A stretch of 19,542 nucleotides of DNA from Smithella sp. D17 (GTDB lineage Bacteria; Desulfobacterota; Syntrophia; Syntrophales; Smithellaceae), in assembly GCA_000753945.1 (NCBI GenBank), contig JQOA01000185.1, positions 1-19,542 on the forward strand, written 5' to 3'. The position numbers and the translations under genes are program-made. The notes beneath the pieces were generated by a model, which saw nothing but the letters and a program-made list of their open reading frames with translations, had not been told where the DNA came from and searched no databases. Positions 1-7,380 of this stretch are shown here, piece by piece. Each line of letters starts with the position of its first letter. The stretch's first letter is position 1.

Positions 1-57
1 CTCAATAAATACGTGACCATTGGACCAATTTTCGAATGAATATTTAAATCACCTAAT

Positions 58-79
58 TTACATATTTTAAAAAATGTAA
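58..79. promoter_or_regulatory. AT-rich near-perfect palindrome upstream of acyl-CoA dehydrogenase 1
   Basis: Arms TTACAT (58-63) and ATGTAA (74-79) flank an A/T core that also pairs apart from one mismatched pair, giving 10 of 11 possible pairs. It lies about 78 bases before the start codon, in the leader that precedes the operator-like box. It could be an operator half or simply AT-rich promoter DNA. There is no U-tract or GC stem, so it does not look like a terminator. Confidence 0.3.
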
Positions 80-100
80 TTGCATAAATATTCAAGATAA

Positions 101-122
101 ACGCTCATTAATGAACGAGCAA
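101..122. promoter_or_regulatory. Operator-like box upstream of acyl-CoA dehydrogenase 1 (copy 1)
   Basis: This box begins ACGCTCA and ends GAGCAA. It matches a box at 2129-2150, upstream of the second dehydrogenase gene, at 18 of 22 positions, although both boxes sit in otherwise diverged non-coding DNA. Within it, TCATTAATGA (105-114) is a perfect 10-bp palindrome that extends to an imperfect 16-bp dyad, CGnTCATTAATGAnCG (102-117). Dyads of this size upstream of acyl-CoA dehydrogenase genes are often bound by TetR-family repressors that sense acyl-CoA. The regulator is an inference, because no regulator gene lies in the window. Confidence 0.45.
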
Positions 123-156
123 GAAATATAACAAATAGAAAAGTAAGGAGGATTTT

Positions 157-1995
157 ATGGCAAGTTTGTGGATTGATTTAAGGGATATTAATTTCCAATT
201 GTTTGAGGTCTTCAAGATAGGAGAAACATTGCTCGGTAAGGGCCGTTATGCGGACTATGATGTCGATACGTGCAAGATGGTTCTGGACCAGGCAGCAAAG
301 TTTGCGGAGACTGAACTTGCGCCCACCTATCCTGATGAAGTTCATCGTAAACCAGTCGAAGCAACATTTAAGGATGGAAAAGTAACAACACCTGAAGCTT
401 ATAAAAGGCTCTACAAGCTTTATTGTGAAGGCGGATATATGGCCACGGCTGACGAGCCGGAAGTAGGCGGTCAAGGATTTCCTGCTTGTATAGCGGCAGC
501 TTGCGCTAACATGTTTTTGTCGACCAACCAGGCGTTCCTTATGTATCCCGGTCTTTCCCACGGAGCCGCAAGGTTGATGCAGGATTATTTCCAGCATCCA
601 CTGCGTGATATCCTTCTCGAAAAAATGTTTAGCGGTGAATGGGCGGGAACCATGTGTCTGACTGAACCGGGTGCCGGTTCCGACGTCGGCCTTTTAAAGA
701 CCTCGGCAAAGAAGAACGCCGACGGTACCTACTCCATTGTTGGCACCAAGAGCTTCATCTCCGCCGGTGATCATGACCTGACCCCGAACATTATTCACCC
801 TGTTCTGGCCAGAATCGAAGGTGACCCCAAAGGAACAAAAGGCATTTCCATTTTCATGGTTCCCAAGGTCAGATTCAATGAGAAGGGCGAACTCGGAGAA
901 ACCAACGATGTTACCTGCGGCAACATTGAAAGCAAAATGGGCATCCACGGCAATGCAACCTGTACTCTGAATTTCGGTTCCGACAATAAATGTATCGGTT
1001 ATCTGATGGGTGAAGAACGTCAGGGTATGCCGATCATGTTCCACATGATGAACGAAGAGCGTCAGGGCGTCGGCATGATGGGCGCATCCCTTGCCGGAGC
1101 AGCCTATCTCCATGCTCTTGATTATGCTAAACAGAGAATTCAGGGACAGGACGTCATAGAAATGGCTATGAAGATTGATGGTGGGTCGGTTACTATCATT
1201 CGTCATCCGGATGTTCGCAGAATGCTGCTTAAAATGAAATCCACTTCTGAAGGTCTTCGTATGTTATGTTTCCTGTGTTACTTCTGCATGGATAATGAAA
1301 TCCAGGCCATGGTCGAAAAAAACGAAGAACAGCAGGCATACTGGCATGGTTTTATCGAAATTCTTACACCGATCGTAAAATCCTACTGCACCGACGCGGG
1401 CATGGATGTCTGCCAACTTGCCGTGCAGACCTACGGCGGTTACGGCTACTGCCGCGAGTATCCGGTCGAGCAGATGGTGAGAGATCAGAAGATCAATCAG
1501 ATATATGAGGGCACCAACGGTATTCAGGCTCTTGACCTGCTGGGCCGTAAACTGGGCATGAAGAAAGGCCTTTATTTCATGAACCTGATGGCTATGATCA
1601 AGGAAACCATTGAAGAAGGCAAAAAGGTAGACTCTCTGAAAAATGAAGTGGCAATCGTGGAAAATTCTTTGAATGCCGTGGCAGAAACATCTATGGCCTT
1701 TGCCAAGATGATCAAAGTCACTCCTTATGTTCCCCTGATCGGAGCTTGCGATTTCCTGAACTGCATGGGTGATGTCATTGTGGGCTGGCTGCACCTCAAA
1801 ATGGCTCTTGTTGCTATTCCGAAGTTCTTTGCTGCGGATACCGGCGAACAGGATAAAGCCTTCTATCGTGGTAAAATTGAAGCTGCCAGATTCTTTATTG
1901 GCCGCACGACAGGATTGGTCATTCCGAAATTGGAAAACCTGAAGAAAGATGAACAGAGTTGTATGAATATTCCTGAGGAATCATTTGCTGTCTAA
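157..1995 (+). CDS. Acyl-CoA dehydrogenase, long ~600-residue form (paralogue 1)
   Basis: This is an FAD-dependent acyl-CoA dehydrogenase, which introduces an alpha,beta double bond into an acyl-CoA and passes electrons to ETF. At 612 residues it is longer than the ~380-residue classical enzymes. It has the architecture of the long subfamily that includes DmdC and FadE5-like enzymes: an extra N-terminal helical region, the classical N-terminal, middle and C-terminal domains, and an added C-terminal domain from about residue 480. The middle-domain signature MCLTEPGAGSDVG is near residue 168. The IYEGTNGIQ motif carries the presumed catalytic base Glu451, equivalent to Glu376 of MCAD. The start is set by AAGGAGG eight bases before ATG. 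The gene is followed by its own terminator. It is a close full-length paralogue of the gene at 2185-4059. The substrate cannot be told from sequence; a straight-chain or syntrophic acyl-CoA is plausible. Confidence 0.93.
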   Translation: MASLWIDLRDINFQLFEVFKIGETLLGKGRYADYDVDTCKMVLDQAAKFAETELAPTYPDEVHRKPVEATFKDGKVTTPEAYKRLYKLYCEGGYMATADEPEVGGQGFPACIAAACANMFLSTNQAFLMYPGLSHGAARLMQDYFQHPLRDILLEKMFSGEWAGTMCLTEPGAGSDVGLLKTSAKKNADGTYSIVGTKSFISAGDHDLTPNIIHPVLARIEGDPKGTKGISIFMVPKVRFNEKGELGETNDVTCGNIESKMGIHGNATCTLNFGSDNKCIGYLMGEERQGMPIMFHMMNEERQGVGMMGASLAGAAYLHALDYAKQRIQGQDVIEMAMKIDGGSVTIIRHPDVRRMLLKMKSTSEGLRMLCFLCYFCMDNEIQAMVEKNEEQQAYWHGFIEILTPIVKSYCTDAGMDVCQLAVQTYGGYGYCREYPVEQMVRDQKINQIYEGTNGIQALDLLGRKLGMKKGLYFMNLMAMIKETIEEGKKVDSLKNEVAIVENSLNAVAETSMAFAKMIKVTPYVPLIGACDFLNCMGDVIVGWLHLKMALVAIPKFFAADTGEQDKAFYRGKIEAARFFIGRTTGLVIPKLENLKKDEQSCMNIPEESFAV

Positions 1996-2022
1996 GAAAA
2001 TGATTTATTAAAAGTAATTTTA

Positions 2023-2056
2023 GGCAGGGAGGTGTTAAAGCCTCCCCGCTTTTTTT
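2023..2056 (+). terminator. Intrinsic terminator after acyl-CoA dehydrogenase 1
   Basis: GGGAGG (2027-2032) pairs with CCTCCC (2041-2046) around an 8-base loop and is followed by CGC and a run of seven T. It begins about 30 bases after the stop codon. The stem and flanks resemble those of the terminator after the second dehydrogenase, so the two appear to be homologous copies. Confidence 0.85.
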
Positions 2057-2095
2057 GTATTATCAAAATACTTTTGTAATCTTATCGCAAATATA

Positions 2096-2123
2096 TTGAC
2101 AAGGGAAATATAATATGTATAAA
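2096..2123 (+). promoter_or_regulatory. Sigma-70-like promoter of acyl-CoA dehydrogenase 2
   Basis: A consensus -35 TTGACA (2096-2101) is separated by 16 bases from -10 TATAAA (2118-2123). This predicts transcription starting near 2130, directly within the operator-like dyad at 2125-2150. A bound repressor there would block initiation. Confidence 0.6.
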
Positions 2124-2124
2124 A

Positions 2125-2150
2125 ACTGACGCTCAGTCATAAAAGAGCAA
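2125..2150. promoter_or_regulatory. Operator-like dyad and box upstream of acyl-CoA dehydrogenase 2 (copy 2)
   Basis: ACTGA-CGC-TCAGT (2125-2137) is a perfect inverted repeat with a 3-base centre. It overlaps the 22-base box (2129-2150) that matches the box at 101-122 in 18 of 22 positions. The leaders also share an AAATAGAAA stretch further downstream before each ribosome binding site. The position over the predicted transcription start suggests repression, possibly by a TetR-type regulator (inference). Confidence 0.5.
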
Positions 2151-2184
2151 AAATACGGTAAATAGAAATAGTGAGGAGGAGTAT

Positions 2185-4059
2185 ATGGCGAGTCTTTGGT
2201 TTGATTTAAGAGATGTTAAATTCCAATTGTTTGAAGTATTCAAAATAAGAGAAACCTTACTGGGTAAGGGACGTTATGTGGACTTTGATGCTGATACGTG
2301 CAACATGGCGCTTGATCAGGCTGCAAAATTTGCCGAGCTTGAGATTGCCCCTACTTATCCTGACGAAGTTCATCGTAAACCGGTCGAAGCAACATATAAG
2401 GACGGCAAAGTAACAACACCTGAAGCTTACAAGAGACTATGGAAGCTTTATTGTGAAGCAGGTTACGTAGCCATGGCCGATCAGCCGGAAGTAGGCGGTC
2501 AGGGATTCCCGGCAATTATAGCAGCGTCCTGTGGACATATGATGTTGTCCTGTAATCCGGCATTTATGATGTACCCCGGCGTTACTCACGGCGCGGCAAG
2601 GCTGATGGAGGATTATTTCCAACATCCTCTGCGTGATGTCGTTCTGCAAAAAATGTACAGCGGTGAATGGGCTGGCACGATGTGTCTGACAGAACCGGGC
2701 GCCGGCACCGATGTCGGAGCTTTAAAAACAACCGCCAAGAAAAATGCTGACGGCACTTACTCCATCGTGGGCACCAAGAGTTTCATTTCAGGCGGCGATC
2801 AGGATCTGTCGCCGAATATTATCCACCCGGTTCTGGCCAGAATCGAAGGTGATCCGAAAGGAACGCGAGGTATTTCCATTTTCATGGTTCCCAAAATCAG
2901 ATTCAATGAAAAAGGCGAGTTGGGTGAATCAAATGATGTATACTGTAGTGGTATTGAAAGCAAAATGGGCATTCACGGCAGCGCCACCTGTACCCTTAAT
3001 TTCGGCGACAACGGCAAATGTATCGGTCATCTAATGGGTGAACAAGGCCAGGGCATGCCAATTATGTTTCACATGATGAACGAAGAGCGTCAGAACGTCG
3101 GCTTGATTGGCGCGGCGCTTGCCGGTGCGTCTTACCTTCATGCTCTCGATTATTGCAAACAAAGAATACAGGGACAAAACGTCATCGCCATGGCCTTGAA
3201 GGATGAAAACGCTCCTGCAGTGCCCATCATTGATCATCCCGATATCCGCAGAATGCTGATCAAAATGAAGTCAATTTCAGAAGGTCTTCGCGCCTTGTGT
3301 CTGCTCTGCTATTTCTGCATGGACAATATGTTCAGCGCGATGTTCTCCGCGGTTTTAGACCCCAATGCCAATAAAGAAGAATTGGAAAAAGAAAGAGAGT
3401 ATTGGGCAGGCTTGCTCGAAATTCTCACCCCTATAGTCAAATCCTACGCTACAGACATGGGTATGGCAGGTTGTGATCTGGCCGTACAAAGTTACGGCGG
3501 TTACGGCTACTGCCGCGAGTATCCGGTTGAACAGATGATGAGAGATCAGAAAATAAACGCGATTTATGAGGGCACTAACGGCATTCAGGCTCTTGACCTG
3601 CTGGGACGCAAGCTGGGGATGAAAAAAGGTGCTTATTTCATTAACCTGCTTAACTATACCAAAGATGCTATTGACGAAGCCGAGAAGATCGACGCCCTTA
3701 AGGGAGAAGCAGCCATCGTCAAAGACGCTTTGACTGCCTGCGGATTAACAGCCAAGGATTTTTCCAAAATGATCGGCACGGCACCATTCGTTCCTTTGAT
3801 TGGCGCCTGCGATTATCTTAACTGTCTGGGTGACGCTCTTGTCGGCTGGCTGCACCTTAGAATGGCGAATGAAGCGGTTAAGAAGTTCTTTGATGCGTCA
3901 ACGAACGAAAAAGAAAAAGCTTTCTATCGTGGCAAGATCGAAGGAGCCAGATTCTTCATTAATCGTATTACAGGACTTGTACCTGCAAAACTGGAAAATC
4001 TGAAGAAAGATGAACAGAGTGCGATGAATATTCCCATTGAATCTTTTACCGGCGAATAA
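2185..4059 (+). CDS. Acyl-CoA dehydrogenase, long ~600-residue form (paralogue 2)
   Basis: This is an FAD-dependent acyl-CoA dehydrogenase of 624 residues and a close paralogue of the gene just upstream. It shares the N-terminal extension (MASLWFDLRDVKFQLFEVFK), the signature MCLTEPGAGTDVG near residue 168, the IYEGTNGIQ motif with presumed catalytic base Glu462, and the extra C-terminal domain ending in NIPIESF. It carries about a dozen more residues than paralogue 1, mostly around residues 385-405 in the loop after CMDN (an NANKEELEKE stretch). The start follows GAGGAGG by six bases. It has its own promoter, operator-like box and terminator, so the two genes can be expressed separately, perhaps for different chain lengths or growth modes. 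The substrate is not determinable here. Confidence 0.93.
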   Translation: MASLWFDLRDVKFQLFEVFKIRETLLGKGRYVDFDADTCNMALDQAAKFAELEIAPTYPDEVHRKPVEATYKDGKVTTPEAYKRLWKLYCEAGYVAMADQPEVGGQGFPAIIAASCGHMMLSCNPAFMMYPGVTHGAARLMEDYFQHPLRDVVLQKMYSGEWAGTMCLTEPGAGTDVGALKTTAKKNADGTYSIVGTKSFISGGDQDLSPNIIHPVLARIEGDPKGTRGISIFMVPKIRFNEKGELGESNDVYCSGIESKMGIHGSATCTLNFGDNGKCIGHLMGEQGQGMPIMFHMMNEERQNVGLIGAALAGASYLHALDYCKQRIQGQNVIAMALKDENAPAVPIIDHPDIRRMLIKMKSISEGLRALCLLCYFCMDNMFSAMFSAVLDPNANKEELEKEREYWAGLLEILTPIVKSYATDMGMAGCDLAVQSYGGYGYCREYPVEQMMRDQKINAIYEGTNGIQALDLLGRKLGMKKGAYFINLLNYTKDAIDEAEKIDALKGEAAIVKDALTACGLTAKDFSKMIGTAPFVPLIGACDYLNCLGDALVGWLHLRMANEAVKKFFDASTNEKEKAFYRGKIEGARFFINRITGLVPAKLENLKKDEQSAMNIPIESFTGE

Positions 4060-4084
4060 ACACACCTGAAAGAAACAATTCCAG

Positions 4085-4116
4085 GCGGGGAGGTCTTATA
4101 ACCTCCCCGCTTTTTT
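4085..4116 (+). terminator. Intrinsic terminator after acyl-CoA dehydrogenase 2
   Basis: A perfect 10-bp stem, GCGGGGAGGT (4085-4094) with ACCTCCCCGC (4101-4110), closes a 6-base loop and is followed by six T. It starts about 25 bases after the stop codon. It is a strong rho-independent terminator. Confidence 0.92.
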
Positions 4117-4117
4117 A

Positions 4118-4200
4118 ATGAGACTCGCTGAGCGCGAATGTAATGAAGCGCAAAGCGTAAGTGGAACTATCCCAGGAGCGAAGCGACGAGGGATTGTCCT
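4118..4200. repeat. GC-richer intergenic patch with short palindromes, probable dispersed repeat
   Basis: This 83-base stretch is rich in GCG and AGCG words and differs from the AT-rich intergenic DNA elsewhere in the window. It contains CGCTGAGCG, several GAAGCG/AAGCG words, and ATCCC (4170-4174) facing GGGAT (4191-4195) around GGAGCGAAGCGACGAGG. The style resembles short dispersed intergenic repeats of bacterial genomes. No second copy occurs in this window, so the repeat status is inferred. Confidence 0.35.
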
Positions 4201-4236
4201 ATTGACCTGCCTTTTAATTTATGCCAAAAGAAAAAC

Positions 4237-4737
4237 ATGCGAAGAAGAAAACAGCAAACTCAGTTGCAATCAATAGGCGAAGTTTTATTTTCTGCCTTGA
4301 AGAAAAAGGGCCTGAACTTAAAAATCGAAGAGAATGCTCTGCTGAAACTTTGGCCAAAAGCTGTGGGACCGCAAATTGCTTCGAAAACACAGCCTGATTG
4401 TTTGCGAGGCGGCATCTTATTTGTTAAAACAATTTCCTCGGTTTGGGTGCAGCAACTTCATTTCATGAAAGAAGAAATTCGGGATAAATTAAACAAACTT
4501 GCCGGGAAAAATGTCATAAAAGAAATCCGCTTTTTGGTTGGCCACACACCCGTCCAGATAAAATCCGGAGAAAATGTTTCGTCAACAAAAAAAATAGTAT
4601 TAAAAGAAAGAGACAAAAAAATGATTGCTGACTGCACAGCGGCTTTAGCCGACCATGAATTGGCATCCATATTCAAGCGTATTATGCAAATAGAAATCAG
4701 TCGCCGCCGTCAGCTGGAAAGCAAGAAAGTCCGGTGA
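4237..4737 (+). CDS. DUF721 family protein (DciA-like)
   Basis: This 166-residue protein has a DUF721 domain over about residues 8-105: IGEVLFSALKKKGL, then LWPKAVGPQIASKTQP, then a strand-rich GGILFVKTISSVWVQQLHF and a helix ending in the IKEIRFLVG strand. DUF721 proteins include DciA, which loads or supports the replicative helicase DnaB in bacteria lacking DnaC. That role is by family only, because many DUF721 proteins are uncharacterised. The C-terminal ~60 residues are Lys/Arg-rich and poorly conserved. The ATG at 4237 has only a weak upstream AAAAGAAAAA purine stretch. Its last 41 bases overlap the 3' end of the convergent methyltransferase gene. Confidence 0.75.
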   Translation: MRRRKQQTQLQSIGEVLFSALKKKGLNLKIEENALLKLWPKAVGPQIASKTQPDCLRGGILFVKTISSVWVQQLHFMKEEIRDKLNKLAGKNVIKEIRFLVGHTPVQIKSGENVSSTKKIVLKERDKKMIADCTAALADHELASIFKRIMQIEISRRRQLESKKVR

Positions 4738-5458
4738 AGACACCTTCCATCTCCTGAGTATATTTTTTATTTTGATCATAGATAAAAAGCGGTGATTCAA
4801 TTTTTATTTCTTCATGGCCGCCGCTTTTCCCTTCCAGTAAAACAAATTCCGCTTTAGAAAAATTATCAGAAAGAACCAACTTCATTTTTTTTGGTTCAAT
4901 ATCATTATCCCGGAAAAGACAAATAAGTTCAACTAACCGTTTCGCCGGATAAATAGTAAAAACGGTGCCGGCAGGTTTAAGTAAATATTTTGCCGCGGTT
5001 AAGAAATATTTTAAAGAACCTTTTATTTCGTGGCGGGCAATGGCTTTTTCAGGATGCGGATTTATTCTGCCTGAATTCAGTTTTCGATAAGGAGGGTTAA
5101 AAATTACTGTATCAAAGGACTGCGCCGGAAAGACATTTTTTATATCACGGGCATCTCCGGAAAATATTTTAACACGGCTTGCCAGTTCATTTATTCTCGT
5201 GCTTTTTTCGGCGAGAGCCGCAAGATTTTTCTGAATTTCCAAGCCGGCGAAATTACTTTGAGGAAAACGCTTTGCCAGAATAAGGAGAATAATGCCGCTG
5301 CCGCATCCTATATCAATAGCGCGGGCGCGCGGTTTTAAGGATACAAAATGAGCAAGCAGAATTGAGTCCAGAGAAAATCTGTATCCTCGTCTGGTTTGAA
5401 AAACCCTTAAACGTCCTTCAAGAATTGTATCAAGGGTTTCTTCTTCCATATTCTGCAT
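4697..5458 (-). CDS. Class I SAM methyltransferase, TrmN6-like
   Basis: This Rossmann-fold methyltransferase resembles tRNA1(Val) A37 N6-methyltransferase (TrmN6/YfiC) and the MTS domain. The cues are the N-terminal GRLRVFQTRRGYRFSLDSILL, which is typical of TrmN6-like proteins, the SAM-binding motif DIGCGSG (residues 49-55) and the NPPY catalytic motif (121-124) of N6-adenine and N5-glutamine methyltransferases. The NPPY motif followed by a charged linker with a conserved-looking ARHE fits this group. I chose ATG at 5458 (253 residues). A TTG at 5473 overlapping the upstream stop codon as TTGA, or ATG at 5449, are alternatives; none has a clear Shine-Dalgarno sequence, so translation is probably coupled to the DUF1015 gene. 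The exact tRNA target is inferred. Confidence 0.82.
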   Translation of the reverse strand: MQNMEEETLDTILEGRLRVFQTRRGYRFSLDSILLAHFVSLKPRARAIDIGCGSGIILLILAKRFPQSNFAGLEIQKNLAALAEKSTRINELASRVKIFSGDARDIKNVFPAQSFDTVIFNPPYRKLNSGRINPHPEKAIARHEIKGSLKYFLTAAKYLLKPAGTVFTIYPAKRLVELICLFRDNDIEPKKMKLVLSDNFSKAEFVLLEGKSGGHEEIKIESPLFIYDQNKKYTQEMEGVFTGLSCFPADGGD

Positions 5459-5469
5459 ATTCAAAATTT

Positions 5470-6711
5470 TCAATCCAGTTTATGAACAAAAATACCGCTA
5501 CGCAGTTTCGGTTCAAACCACGTTGACTTCGGCGGCATTATTGCTCCGGCATCGGCAACTTTTATTATTTGTTCCATACTCGTGGGATAGAGAGAAAATG
5601 CCACGGCAAAGCCATCTTTGTTGACCAGCTTTTCCAGTTCATCCATCCCCCGTATACCGCCGATAAATTTAATGCGGTCGTCTACGCGCGGATCTTTAAT
5701 TCCTAGAACAGGAAACAGTAGATGATCCTGCAATATGGCTGCATCCAGGCTGGCTACGGGATCGTTTTCGTTATAAACGCCTTTTTTAACCGTTATTTTG
5801 TACCACTCATCCCCTAAATACATGCCGAAATCATGAAACTGCTCAGGCGATCGGGCCGTGAAATTTTTACTAACCGTGAAGCAGGCACTGATTTTTTCGA
5901 TAAATTCCCCTGGAGTCAAACCGTTCAAGTCCTTAACTGCGCGGTTATAATCCATAACCTTAAGTTGAGTGTGAGGAAAAAATACCGCCAGCACGGATTC
6001 ATATTCCTTTACAGAAACATTGGATTTATCCTGAGAACGTCTGTTTCCGGCAATTGTGGCGGCGGCGGCGGCTCGATGATGTCCATCGGCAATATAAAGA
6101 GATTCAACCTCGGAAAATTCTTTTCTGATTTTATCGATTCGTTTTGCGCCGTCTACAACCCATACTGTATGTTTAACACCATCTTCCGCAGTGAAATCAT
6201 ATTCCGGAGAGGCTGCCGTTATTTCATCTACAATCTTATTCAAATTCTTACGTTCCCGATAACTTATAAATACCGGACCGGTTTGTGCATTGACTGTATC
6301 AACATGCCGGATACGATCTTCTTCTTTATCCTTCCTTGTCAATTCATGTTTTTTAATTTTTCCCGCGTCATATTCGGACGCGCTCATCAATCCGACTATT
6401 CCCGTTTGCACTTGAGGACCCATTTTCTGTCTGTAAATATAAAAACAGGGCGATTTGTCCTGTATCAGCACACCCTTTTCCACCATTTGAGTAAAGTTGC
6501 GTTTCGCCGTCTGATAAATAAGGTCATCATTGCTTTTTGTATTATCGGGGACATCAATTTCCGATTTTTCCACATGCATGAAGCTCAAAGCGTTGCCCCA
6601 AACAGCTTTTTGTCCCTCTTCCCTGGTCATAACGTCATAAGGAAGCACCGCGACCTGAGAAACGAATTTTTGTTGTGGCCGCACCGCTTTAAAAGGTAAA
6701 ACTAATGCCAT
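5470..6711 (-). CDS. DUF1015 family protein
   Basis: At 413 residues this matches the usual length of DUF1015 proteins. Family hallmarks are the N-terminal LPFKAVRPQ and VLPYDVMTREE region, the central YIADGHHRAAAAATI block (ADGHHR at 208-213) and the C-terminal section with DDRIKFIGG and a KSTWFEPKLRSGIFVHKLD tail. The conserved ADGHHR block looks like an active or ligand-binding site, but I know of no established biochemical role, so none is assigned. A CAGGAG sequence about 11 bases upstream supports the ATG. It is the first gene of a minus-strand unit and its stop codon overlaps the possible TTG start of the methyltransferase gene. Confidence 0.88.
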   Translation of the reverse strand: MALVLPFKAVRPQQKFVSQVAVLPYDVMTREEGQKAVWGNALSFMHVEKSEIDVPDNTKSNDDLIYQTAKRNFTQMVEKGVLIQDKSPCFYIYRQKMGPQVQTGIVGLMSASEYDAGKIKKHELTRKDKEEDRIRHVDTVNAQTGPVFISYRERKNLNKIVDEITAASPEYDFTAEDGVKHTVWVVDGAKRIDKIRKEFSEVESLYIADGHHRAAAAATIAGNRRSQDKSNVSVKEYESVLAVFFPHTQLKVMDYNRAVKDLNGLTPGEFIEKISACFTVSKNFTARSPEQFHDFGMYLGDEWYKITVKKGVYNENDPVASLDAAILQDHLLFPVLGIKDPRVDDRIKFIGGIRGMDELEKLVNKDGFAVAFSLYPTSMEQIIKVADAGAIMPPKSTWFEPKLRSGIFVHKLD

Positions 6712-6739
6712 AATTTACAAACTCCTGTATTTACTTTTC

Positions 6740-6768
6740 TTGCGAAATTGATAACATACTGTCATAAT
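6740..6768 (+). promoter_or_regulatory. Candidate promoter of the YqiA-like hydrolase gene
   Basis: TTGCGA (6740-6745) and CATAAT (6763-6768) are separated by 17 bases in the 92-base divergent intergenic region, about 36 bases before the ATG. It is a moderate match to sigma-70. The divergent DUF1015 gene must use a promoter in the same interval, but I cannot place it. Confidence 0.4.
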
Positions 6769-6803
6769 CTACACAATATAAAATTGATAAGAAGGGAGAA
6801 CAT

Positions 6804-7286
6804 ATGGGAAATACCCTGGTTTTTATTCACGGTCTGGAAAGCACGGCGCAGGGCGCGAAAGGACAATTTTTTTCTCAATATTTCCCGGAAATGATTATTG
6901 AAGATTATACGGGAGATTTTAACGCGCGCATGAAAAAACTCAATGGAATCCTTGCCGGAAAAACTGAACTGATAATAGTAGGGTCAAGTTACGGAGGTTT
7001 AATGGCAGTTCGCTATGCCATGGAAAATGAAAGCAAGATGAAAAAATTGATATTGCTTGCACCGGCTCTAAACCTTCCCGAATTCAAGTCCGGTACCTGT
7101 AAAAAATTGATTATTCCTGTCATCATATACCATGGAACCGGCGATGATGTCGTTGATCCCTACATTGTAAAACAAATCGCTTCAAAATATTTCAGTAATC
7201 TTGAATATCATCTTGTAGAGGATGATCATCCCCTGCATGCGACTTTCCCACTGCTGGATTGGAAAAAACTTCTTACGGTCGTCTGA
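6804..7286 (+). CDS. Small alpha/beta hydrolase, YqiA/UPF0227-like
   Basis: This compact 160-residue alpha/beta-hydrolase fold protein has FIHGLESTAQGAKGQ at the first loop (oxyanion-hole region). The nucleophile elbow is GSSYGG, with Ser62 as probable nucleophile. HGTGDDVVDP carries the probable acid (Asp114), and DDHPLHA supplies the catalytic His (142 or 145). The length and the early HGL(E/D)S motif match the YqiA/YcfP-type esterase-like family rather than full-size lipases, which lack this brevity. No signal peptide is present, so it is cytoplasmic. GAAGGGAGAA precedes the ATG. Esterase or thioesterase activity is likely; the substrate is unknown. Confidence 0.8.
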   Translation: MGNTLVFIHGLESTAQGAKGQFFSQYFPEMIIEDYTGDFNARMKKLNGILAGKTELIIVGSSYGGLMAVRYAMENESKMKKLILLAPALNLPEFKSGTCKKLIIPVIIYHGTGDDVVDPYIVKQIASKYFSNLEYHLVEDDHPLHATFPLLDWKKLLTVV

Positions 7287-7310
7287 ACAAGGGGTTGCAA
7301 CCCCTTGTTC
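7285..7310. repeat. 26-bp perfect palindrome overlapping the hydrolase stop codon
   Basis: GAACAAGGGGTTG is followed immediately by its exact reverse complement, CAACCCCTTGTTC. Transcribed, it would form a GC-containing hairpin of about 11 bp with a tight loop. The hairpin starts inside the TGA stop codon (7284-7286). There is no T-run behind it, so it is not a standard intrinsic terminator. It may serve as a 3' mRNA stability hairpin or a protein-binding site. Confidence 0.6.
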
Positions 7311-7380
7311 TATGCGGATTTACGGTAATTATGATCATACAAAACAAACACTATATATAAAGAAGCGTTAGACGCACTTC

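Noticed and set aside
694..1794. Long minus-strand open frames of 170 and 176 codons
   Set aside because: They are shadows opposite the acyl-CoA dehydrogenase gene; the His-rich, unstructured translations match nothing.
5833..6699. A 288-codon plus-strand open frame
   Set aside because: It is antisense to the well-supported DUF1015 gene; the translation is Phe/Ile-rich without any family signature and has no ribosome binding site.
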